This document shows positions 7,582 through 13,451 of a stretch of 13,451 bases of DNA, in pieces (the stretch's first letter is position 1; every line of letters begins with the position of its first letter). The DNA is from an uncultured Lachnospiraceae bacterium. Its GTDB lineage: Bacteria > Bacillota_A > Clostridia > Lachnospirales > Lachnospiraceae. Under the pieces are notes generated by a model, which ran no database searches, was not told where the DNA came from, and saw only the letters and a list, made by a program, of their open reading frames with translations. The position numbers and the translations under genes are program-made. The stretch lies in contig CADBNG010000098.1 of assembly GCA_902795985.1 (NCBI GenBank), positions 1-13,451 of the forward strand, written 5' to 3'.

Positions 7582-10224
7582 ATGAAAAAATATGGTGTGA
7601 ATGAATTACGGCAGATGTTCCTGGATTTCTTTGAAAGCAAAGGACATCTGGTTATGAAGAGCTTTTCCCTCGTTCCGCAGAACGACAAGAGCCTGCTGCT
7701 GATCAACGCGGGCATGACGCCGCTGAAGCCCTACTTTACCGGCGCGGAAATCCCCCCGAGAAGGCGGGTCGCAACCTGTCAGAAATGCATTCGGACGGGC
7801 GATATCGAGAACGTGGGCAAAACGGCGCGGCACGGTACATTTTTCGAGATGCTGGGCAACTTTTCCTTCGGGGATTATTTCAAGCACGAAGCGATTGCCT
7901 GGTCCTGGGAATTCCTGACGGAAGTTGTGGGACTGGACCCGGACCGTTTATACCCGTCCGTATATCAGGATGACGACGAAGCCTTCAACATCTGGAGGGA
8001 CGAAATCCATATTCCGCCGGAAAGGATTTTCCGTTTCGGAAAAGAGGACAACTTCTGGGAGCACGGGAGCGGCCCCTGCGGCCCCTGTTCGGAAATCTAT
8101 TACGACAGAGGCGAGCAGTATGGCTGCGGGAAGCCCGGCTGTACTGTAGGCTGCGACTGCGACCGCTATATGGAAATCTGGAACAATGTTTTCACCCAGT
8201 TTGATAATGACGGGAACGGAAACTATACCGAGCTGGCCACGAAGAATATCGACACGGGCATGGGTCTGGAGCGTCTGGCGGTTGTCGTACAGGAAGTGGA
8301 TTCGATCTTTGACGTGGACACGCTGGAATCTTTGCGGAACAAGGTCTGTGAGCTTTGCGGCTGCGAGTATCAGAAGGAACACGAGACCGACGTTTCGGTC
8401 CGGCTGATTACGGATCATATCCGTTCCGCCACGTTCATGATTTCCGACGGCATTATGCCCTCCAATGAAGGACGGGGTTATGTCCTTCGGCGGATTATCC
8501 GCCGGGCTGCGCGCCACGGCCGTCTTCTCGGCCGCGGGGAACGTTTCATGGCGGAACTGTCAGGAACGGTGATTGAGGGGAGCAAGGCCGGATATCCCGA
8601 ACTGGAAGAGAAAAAGGATTTCATCTTTAAAGTTCTGGACAACGAGGAAAAACAGTTCAACAAGACCATCGACCAGGGCCTTTCCATTCTTTCCCAGATG
8701 GAAGAGAAGCTGGAAGCGGAAGGCAAAAAAGTGCTGGACGGCGCGGATGCTTTCAAACTGTATGATACCTATGGATTCCCGCTGGATCTGACGAAGGAAA
8801 TCCTGGAGGAAAAGGGCTGCAGCGTGGACGAACCGGGCTTTGAAAAAGCCATGCAGGAGCAGAAAGACCGCGGACGCGAGAATTCCGCTTTCTCTCATAA
8901 GTACAGCGGCGGAGAAGGGGATGTATATGATCTGATCGATCCTTCCCTTACGACCGAATTTGTGGGATACGGGCAGACGGAGGATACTTCCGTCATTACG
9001 GTTTTGACCACGGAAACGGAGCTGGCCGATGCCCTTACCGAAGGGATGGCCGGAACGGTGGTTGTGGAAAAAACGCCTTTCTATGCCACCATGGGCGGAC
9101 AGATCGGGGATACGGGCAGGATCTGCTCGAAGAACGGCATCTTTAAGGTGACGGAGACCAATAAGCTCCGCGGCGGACGTGTCGCCCACGTCGGCGTCAT
9201 GGAGTCCGGAATTCTTTCCGTCGGAGATGAGGTAACCCTCGCCATTGATACGGAGAAGAGACAGGCCATCTGCTGCAATCACTCTGCGACCCATCTTCTG
9301 CAGTGCGCCCTGCGTACGGTTCTCGGGACCCACGTGGAACAGAAAGGTTCCCTGGTGGAGCCGGAACGGCTTCGTTTCGACTTTTCCCATTTCCAGGCCA
9401 TGACAAAGGAGGAACTGGCGGAGACGGAACGGATCGTCAATGAAATGATCGCGCAGGCCCTGCCGGTCAATACGGTGGAAACCTCCATCGACGAAGCGAA
9501 GAAAATGGGGGCCATGGCGCTGTTCGGCGAAAAATACGGCGAGACGGTCCGCGTGGTGGATATGGGCGAACGCTCCATTGAACTCTGCGGCGGAACGCAC
9601 GTGAAGAACACGAAGGACATTTTCTTCTTCCGGATTCTTTCGGAAAGCGGAATTGCCGCCGGTATCCGCCGGATTGAAGCGGTTACGGGACGCGGCGTGA
9701 TTGAGTTCCTCTCGAAGGGAGACGCGATCCTGCATCAGACCGCGGCGGAACTCAAGACAGCTCCGGAAGCCGTACCGGAAAGAGTGGAACACCTTCTTGC
9801 GGAGATCAAAGCCTTAAAGAGTGAAAACGAGGCGCTGAAATCCAAAATTGCCGGAGCCCAGAGCGAAGGCGTGCTGGATCAGGCGGTGGAAATTAAGGGA
9901 ATACGTCTGCTGGCGGCGGAACTGAAGGATTTGGATATGAATTCCCTCCGTCAGATGGGGGATACCTTCCGGGATAAGCTGGGCGAATGCGTGGTGGTCC
10001 TTGCTTCCGCGAAAGACGGTAAAGTCAATCTCTGCGCGGCGGCCACCCCCGGCGCGGTCGCGAAGGGCGCCCATGCCGGTAATATTGTGAAGCAGGCAGC
10101 GGCCATTACCGGAGGAGGCGGCGGCGGAAAACCGAATTCCGCATCGGCCGGCGGAAAGGACGTTTCGAAAATTCCGGACTGCCTGGCGGCCGTTCCGGGA
10201 ATTGTGGAATCCATGCTGTCCTGA
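7582..10224 (+). CDS. alaS: Alanine--tRNA ligase
   Basis: AlaRS charges tRNA-Ala (EC 6.1.1.7), recognising the G3:U70 acceptor pair, and hydrolyses mischarged Ser- and Gly-tRNA-Ala. At 880 residues it is full length (E. coli about 876). The class II catalytic core includes RTGDIENVGKTARHGTFFEM at about 71-90 and NIDTGMGLERLA. A cysteine-rich insert at about 180-195 (CGKPGCTVGCDCDRYMEIW) lies between the core strands. The editing domain carries its zinc-binding set: H567-S-A-T-H571 and C669-G-G-T-H673. A coiled stretch near residues 735-760 leads to the C-Ala domain, whose glycine-rich GGGGGGKP segment begins near residue 844. All functional motifs are intact. It follows tyrS by 19 bases and precedes a small alarmone synthetase by 34 bases. 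Confidence 0.98.
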   Translation: MKKYGVNELRQMFLDFFESKGHLVMKSFSLVPQNDKSLLLINAGMTPLKPYFTGAEIPPRRRVATCQKCIRTGDIENVGKTARHGTFFEMLGNFSFGDYFKHEAIAWSWEFLTEVVGLDPDRLYPSVYQDDDEAFNIWRDEIHIPPERIFRFGKEDNFWEHGSGPCGPCSEIYYDRGEQYGCGKPGCTVGCDCDRYMEIWNNVFTQFDNDGNGNYTELATKNIDTGMGLERLAVVVQEVDSIFDVDTLESLRNKVCELCGCEYQKEHETDVSVRLITDHIRSATFMISDGIMPSNEGRGYVLRRIIRRAARHGRLLGRGERFMAELSGTVIEGSKAGYPELEEKKDFIFKVLDNEEKQFNKTIDQGLSILSQMEEKLEAEGKKVLDGADAFKLYDTYGFPLDLTKEILEEKGCSVDEPGFEKAMQEQKDRGRENSAFSHKYSGGEGDVYDLIDPSLTTEFVGYGQTEDTSVITVLTTETELADALTEGMAGTVVVEKTPFYATMGGQIGDTGRICSKNGIFKVTETNKLRGGRVAHVGVMESGILSVGDEVTLAIDTEKRQAICCNHSATHLLQCALRTVLGTHVEQKGSLVEPERLRFDFSHFQAMTKEELAETERIVNEMIAQALPVNTVETSIDEAKKMGAMALFGEKYGETVRVVDMGERSIELCGGTHVKNTKDIFFFRILSESGIAAGIRRIEAVTGRGVIEFLSKGDAILHQTAAELKTAPEAVPERVEHLLAEIKALKSENEALKSKIAGAQSEGVLDQAVEIKGIRLLAAELKDLDMNSLRQMGDTFRDKLGECVVVLASAKDGKVNLCAAATPGAVAKGAHAGNIVKQAAAITGGGGGGKPNSASAGGKDVSKIPDCLAAVPGIVESMLS

Positions 10225-10244
10225 AATACGAAAAAGATTTGAAC

Positions 10245-10249
10245 AGGAG
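10245..10249 (+). promoter_or_regulatory. Ribosome binding site deciding the TTG start of the alarmone synthetase
   Basis: AGGAG ends nine bases before TTG at 10259. No ATG with a comparable site occurs near the start of the conserved region, so a TTG start is the best reading. Confidence 0.6.
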
Positions 10250-10258
10250 TGAATCCAA

Positions 10259-10930
10259 TTGTCCTATTCAGATGTATCGAACCGAAAAGAGATCCTGCGG
10301 CTTTCTCCCTGGATGAAAGAATTCCGGGATCCTTTTCAGGAACTGATGGCTTATTACCGCTGCGCCATGATGGAGGTGGAGACCAAATTCAAGGTTCTGA
10401 ACGAAGAGTACTCCTTCCATCATGACCGCAACCCGATTGAAACCATAAAAACCCGGCTCAAGACCCCGGAAAGCATTACCGAAAAGATGGAGCGCCGCGG
10501 TTATGACCTGACCATTGACAGTATTGAACGAAACCTGGACGATGTGGCAGGGGTCCGCGTAATCTGTTCCTTTCCGTCGGATATTTATATTCTTTCGGAC
10601 GCGCTGCTGCGTCAGGATGATCTGATTCCGGTGGATACGAAGGATTATATCAAAAATCCGAAAGCCAACGGCTACCGGAGCCTGCACCAGATTCTTGCGG
10701 TGCCCATTTTCCTGCACGATCACAAAAAGATCATGACCGTTGAGGTGCAGTTCCGCACCATGGCAATGGACTGGTGGGCCAGCCTGGAGCATAAAATCAC
10801 CTATAAAAAGGAACTGTCCGATGATGCGGCCATCCGCAGCCAGCTGCTGGAATGCGCGCGGAGCTGTTTTGAACTGGATTCCCGGATGGAAGAGATTTAT
10901 AACGAAAGCATTGTAAGGCGTCGTCCGTAA
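10259..10930 (+). CDS. relP: Small alarmone synthetase, (p)ppGpp synthase of YwaC/RelP type
   Basis: It is predicted to transfer pyrophosphate from ATP to the 3'-OH of GDP or GTP (EC 2.7.6.5), making (p)ppGpp in the cytoplasm. The 223-residue protein is a stand-alone RelA/SpoT synthetase domain, with no HD hydrolase, TGS or ACT domains. Visible motifs are IKTRLKTPESITEKM (ATP site, about 61-75), DDVAGVRVICSFPSDIY, KDYIKNPKANGYRSLH (128-143, with Tyr139 in the guanine-stacking position) and VEVQFRT with the catalytic-type Glu162. The TKF..L.EEY and NPIE-x-x-K-x-R segments near the N-terminus resemble B. subtilis YwaC (RelP/SAS2) more than YjbM (RelQ), from memory of those sequences. Synthetases of this type are normally controlled at transcription by envelope stress. 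Here it lies 34 bases after alaS and 29 before clpX, suggesting operon expression. The TTG start may lower its output. Confidence 0.9.
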   Translation: MSYSDVSNRKEILRLSPWMKEFRDPFQELMAYYRCAMMEVETKFKVLNEEYSFHHDRNPIETIKTRLKTPESITEKMERRGYDLTIDSIERNLDDVAGVRVICSFPSDIYILSDALLRQDDLIPVDTKDYIKNPKANGYRSLHQILAVPIFLHDHKKIMTVEVQFRTMAMDWWASLEHKITYKKELSDDAAIRSQLLECARSCFELDSRMEEIYNESIVRRRP

Positions 10931-10944
10931 ACGGAAGCGCTGAC

Positions 10945-10952
10945 AGAAAGGA
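10945..10952 (+). promoter_or_regulatory. Ribosome binding site of clpX
   Basis: AGAAAGGA ends seven bases before ATG at 10960 in the 29-base gap after relP. It supports the first ATG as the start, and therefore a real N-terminal extension ahead of the zinc finger. Confidence 0.6.
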
Positions 10953-10959
10953 TACGGAT

Positions 10960-12381
10960 ATGTCGGACGATTGGGAATTCACAGGCGGAAGTTCCGACGG
11001 AACGAACGATTCCGGAAAGAAAGGCGCGGAGAATTTCTGCAGCATGTGCCGCCGTACGGAAAGCAAGGCCGGACCGCTGATGCGTTTCGGCGACAATATG
11101 TACGTCTGTCATGACTGCATGCAGCGAAGCTTCGACCAGATGAATAATATGCCGTTCGATATGTCGGAGGTGATGAAGCACATTCCGCCGAATCTCAATT
11201 TCGGCGATCTGCTGGGGCGTTCCCGCCCGCCGGCACCGGAAACGGCAAAGAAGGAAGAAAAGAAAGAAGCCCCGAAGCTGGAATGGTCCAGCGTACCGGC
11301 CCCGCATATGCTGAAGGCGAAGCTGGATGAATATGTCATCGGTCAGGACCACGCCAAAAAGGTCATTTCGGTCGCGGTCTACAACCACTATAAGAGGATT
11401 CTGGCCGGGGACAACCTTCTGGCCGACGGCAGCGGGGTGGAAATCCGCAAATCCAATATGCTGATGATCGGCCCTACCGGTTCCGGAAAGACCTATCTGG
11501 TCCAGACGATCGCGAAGCTCCTGGATGTGCCGCTGGCCATCACGGATGCCACGTCGCTGACGGAGGCCGGATATATCGGCGATGACGTGGAAAGCGTTCT
11601 GAGCAAGCTGCTGGCAGCCGCGGACAATGATGTGGAGAGGGCCCAGCAGGGAATTGTTTTCATTGATGAGATTGACAAGCTGGCCAAAAAGCAGGATGTC
11701 AACTACCGGGATGTCAGCGGAGAGGCGGTTCAGCAGGGCCTTCTGAAGCTGCTGGAAGGAACCGAGGTGGAGGTGCCGGTCGGCGCCACCAGCAAGAATG
11801 CCATGGTTCCTCTGACCACCATCAACACCAAAAACATCCTGTTTATCTGCGGCGGAGCGTTCCCGGAGCTGGAGAAAATCATCAAGGCACGCCTTACCGG
11901 GCAGAGCGCTATCGGGTTCGGAAGCGAACTGAAGGATAAATACGACGAGGACAGAAACCTTTTCTCAAAGGTTACGACGGAAGACCTGCGCAAATTCGGC
12001 ATGGTTCCGGAATTCCTCGGAAGGCTTCCGATCGTTTTTGCCCTTTCCGGGCTGGATGAGGAGATGCTTGTACGGATTCTCGCGGAGCCGAGAAACGCCA
12101 TCATCAGCCAGTATCAGAAGCTTCTGGAACTGGACGAAGTCAAGCTGACCTTTGAGGAAGGCGCCCTGAGGGCGATCGCCGCAAAAGCCATAAAGAAGGA
12201 CATGGGAGCCCGGGCGCTCCGGGCGATTCTGGAAGAGTACATGCTGGATATCATGTATGAAATCCCGAAGGATGATAATATCGGCGAAGTGATTATCACC
12301 CGGGAATATATCGAAGGGACAGGAGGACCGCAGATACTGATGCGCGGACAATCCCGCATACCCCTTCTGACAGAACAGTAA
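10960..12381 (+). CDS. clpX: ClpX-type AAA+ unfoldase, divergent member
   Basis: ClpX hexamers unfold tagged proteins with ATP and feed them to ClpP. The 473-residue protein is longer than the usual 415-425. It has an acidic, glycine-rich 26-residue extension before the C4 zinc finger (C27, C30, C50, C53) and a Lys/Glu-rich linker at about 92-106. The AAA+ core is complete: Walker A GPTGSGKT (171-178), pore loop GYIG (204-207; GYVG in most ClpX), Walker B FIDEID with D236 and E237, and sensor-2 GARALR. The ClpP-docking loop IGFG (318-321) is present, so it should work with ClpP. The segment equal to the canonical GGRKHP loop reads VGATSKNAM (274-282), so the RKH motif that contacts substrates at the pore entrance is missing. 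This may be a second, specialised ClpX paralogue. It is not beside clpP, tig or lon but follows relP by 29 bases. Confidence 0.9.
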   Translation: MSDDWEFTGGSSDGTNDSGKKGAENFCSMCRRTESKAGPLMRFGDNMYVCHDCMQRSFDQMNNMPFDMSEVMKHIPPNLNFGDLLGRSRPPAPETAKKEEKKEAPKLEWSSVPAPHMLKAKLDEYVIGQDHAKKVISVAVYNHYKRILAGDNLLADGSGVEIRKSNMLMIGPTGSGKTYLVQTIAKLLDVPLAITDATSLTEAGYIGDDVESVLSKLLAAADNDVERAQQGIVFIDEIDKLAKKQDVNYRDVSGEAVQQGLLKLLEGTEVEVPVGATSKNAMVPLTTINTKNILFICGGAFPELEKIIKARLTGQSAIGFGSELKDKYDEDRNLFSKVTTEDLRKFGMVPEFLGRLPIVFALSGLDEEMLVRILAEPRNAIISQYQKLLELDEVKLTFEEGALRAIAAKAIKKDMGARALRAILEEYMLDIMYEIPKDDNIGEVIITREYIEGTGGPQILMRGQSRIPLLTEQ

Positions 12382-12384
12382 AAA

Positions 12385-12411
12385 AACAGGAAACCTTTCT
12401 CGGGGCCTGTT
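12385..12411 (-). terminator. Hairpin between clpX and pckA, terminator-like only on the - strand
   Basis: AACAGG (12385-12390) pairs with CCTGTT (12406-12411), and CC/GG pairs can form inside. On the - strand the stem runs into TTTTTT, the form of a weak intrinsic terminator, but no - strand gene lies upstream of it. On the + strand it is followed by AAAAGC and would not be an efficient clpX terminator. It may mark the boundary between the clpX transcript and pckA. Confidence 0.25.
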
Positions 12412-12423
12412 AAAAGCATTAAA

Positions 12424-12429
12424 AGGAGG
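12424..12429 (+). promoter_or_regulatory. Strong ribosome binding site of pckA
   Basis: A perfect AGGAGG lies six bases before ATG at 12436. It is the strongest + strand Shine-Dalgarno match in the window and agrees with high expression of this central metabolic enzyme. Confidence 0.75.
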
Positions 12430-12435
12430 AAATTC

Positions 12436-13451
12436 ATGGAAACTTACGGACTTGAGAAGATCGGCATCATCAATCCGCTTGAGGTTTATCGGAACCTGGC
12501 TCCCGCCGAGCTGGTGGAAGCGGCGCTTTTCCGGGAGGAAGGCACCCTGTCCGCTACCGGCGCGCTTGTGGTGAATACCGGAAAATACACCGGTCGTTCA
12601 CCCGACGATAAATTTATTGTCGATACCCCGGCGGTTCATGACAGCATTGCCTGGGGAAAGGTGAACCGGCCGATTGCGCAGGAGACTTTTAATGCTCTGC
12701 GTGCGAAAATGACTGCCTATCTGCAGAACAAAGAGGTATTTATCTTTGACGGCTTTGCCGGCGCGGATCCGGTCTGCACCACAAAATTCCGCATTATCAA
12801 TGAACTGGCCAGCCAGAACCTGTTCATCCATCAGCTCCTGATCCGTCCGACGGAGGAAGAACTGGCCGATTTCGGCGAGCCGGATTTCACCATCATCGCG
12901 GCTCCGGGTTTCAAATGCATTCCGGAGATTGACAACGTGCATTCGGAAGCGGCCATCCTGGTGGACTATGAGCAGAAAATGGTCCTTATTGCCGGATCCC
13001 AGTATGCAGGCGAGATCAAAAAGAGCGTTTTCTCGGTCATGAACTACATCATGCCGAAAGCGGATGTGCTGCCCATGCACTGCTCCGCCAATATGGATCC
13101 CGAAACGGGAGAGACCGCTGTTTTCTTCGGCCTTTCCGGCACCGGAAAAACCACCCTTTCGGCGGATCCGGCACGGAAGCTGATCGGCGATGACGAGCAT
13201 GGCTGGTCCGAGCGCGGCATTTTCAACTTCGAAGGCGGATGTTACGCGAAATGCATCAATCTGGATCCTGAAGGCGAGCCGGAAATTTACGGAGCCATCC
13301 GTTTCGGATCCCTGGTGGAAAACGTTGTAATGGATCCGGACACCAGAGAATTTGATTTCTTCGATGCGAAATATACGGAGAATACCCGTGTGGGATATCC
13401 GGTGGACTTTATTTCCAACAGCCAGATCCCCAGTGTCGGCGGTATTCCGAA
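12436..13451 (+). CDS. pckA: Phosphoenolpyruvate carboxykinase (ATP), N-terminal part (runs off right edge)
   Basis: The enzyme interconverts oxaloacetate plus ATP with PEP, CO2 and ADP (EC 4.1.1.49). It serves gluconeogenesis, or in many gut and rumen anaerobes CO2 fixation toward succinate with ATP gain. The frame is open from ATG 12436 to the window edge, 338 codons of an expected 525-540. Diagnostic segments are NTGKYTGRSPDDKFIV (about 47-62), the kinase-1a P-loop GLSGTGKTTLS (from residue 232, with K238), the metal and nucleotide segment IGDDEHGW (about 250-257), and IRFGSLVENVV. The P-loop form and IGDDEHGW separate it from the GTP-dependent family. The preceding 54 bases hold the clpX stop, a hairpin and a strong ribosome binding site; no clear promoter was seen. 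The C-terminal third is outside the window. Confidence 0.96.
   Translation, partial: METYGLEKIGIINPLEVYRNLAPAELVEAALFREEGTLSATGALVVNTGKYTGRSPDDKFIVDTPAVHDSIAWGKVNRPIAQETFNALRAKMTAYLQNKEVFIFDGFAGADPVCTTKFRIINELASQNLFIHQLLIRPTEEELADFGEPDFTIIAAPGFKCIPEIDNVHSEAAILVDYEQKMVLIAGSQYAGEIKKSVFSVMNYIMPKADVLPMHCSANMDPETGETAVFFGLSGTGKTTLSADPARKLIGDDEHGWSERGIFNFEGGCYAKCINLDPEGEPEIYGAIRFGSLVENVVMDPDTREFDFFDAKYTENTRVGYPVDFISNSQIPSVGGIP

Overview
The window looks like the chromosome of an anaerobic member of the Bacillota, most likely class Clostridia. Support for this is the strong purine-rich ribosome binding sites, a divergent clostridial-type 4Fe-4S ferredoxin start at the left edge, a YwaC/RelP-type small alarmone synthetase, ATP-dependent PEP carboxykinase, and fairly GC-rich codon use. 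No species can be named from the sequence alone. Apart from the ferredoxin stub, every gene lies on the + strand, and gaps between neighbours are mostly under 60 bases.

Layout. Bases 1-33 hold the first 11 codons of a probable ferredoxin on the - strand, with its own ribosome binding site and a probable promoter. Bases 105-653 carry no convincing gene. They contain a roughly 195-base segment that folds into a long rod closed by a 30-position, nearly perfect stem, and this is the best candidate for an unassigned structured RNA. Next comes an 814-residue membrane-anchored or exported protein of unknown function (654-3098), followed after 19 bases by asnS (3118-4512). A 245-base AT-rich gap then carries three perfect matches to a relaxed DnaA box plus weaker ones. 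It is followed by malQ (4758-6224), tyrS (about 6336-7562), alaS (7582-10224), a relP-like small (p)ppGpp synthetase (10259-10930), a divergent clpX (10960-12381), and the first two thirds of pckA (12436 to the window edge).

How the genes fit together. Three aminoacyl-tRNA synthetases (Asn, Tyr, Ala) lie within 7 kb and serve translation. The alarmone synthetase and ClpX unfoldase directly downstream of alaS are stress and starvation functions, and the tight spacing suggests one transcript (inference). MalQ (alpha-glucan breakdown) and PckA (PEP/oxaloacetate interconversion) are central carbon genes. None of the three synthetase genes shows a T-box leader.

Most of the window is ordinary housekeeping DNA. 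The items most worth a second look are the structured segment at 175-368, the unknown exported protein with a possibly catalytically dead C39-like C-terminus, the DnaA-box-like cluster at 4522-4681, and the ClpX whose substrate-contacting RKH loop is replaced. I did not find a clear new multi-gene system.
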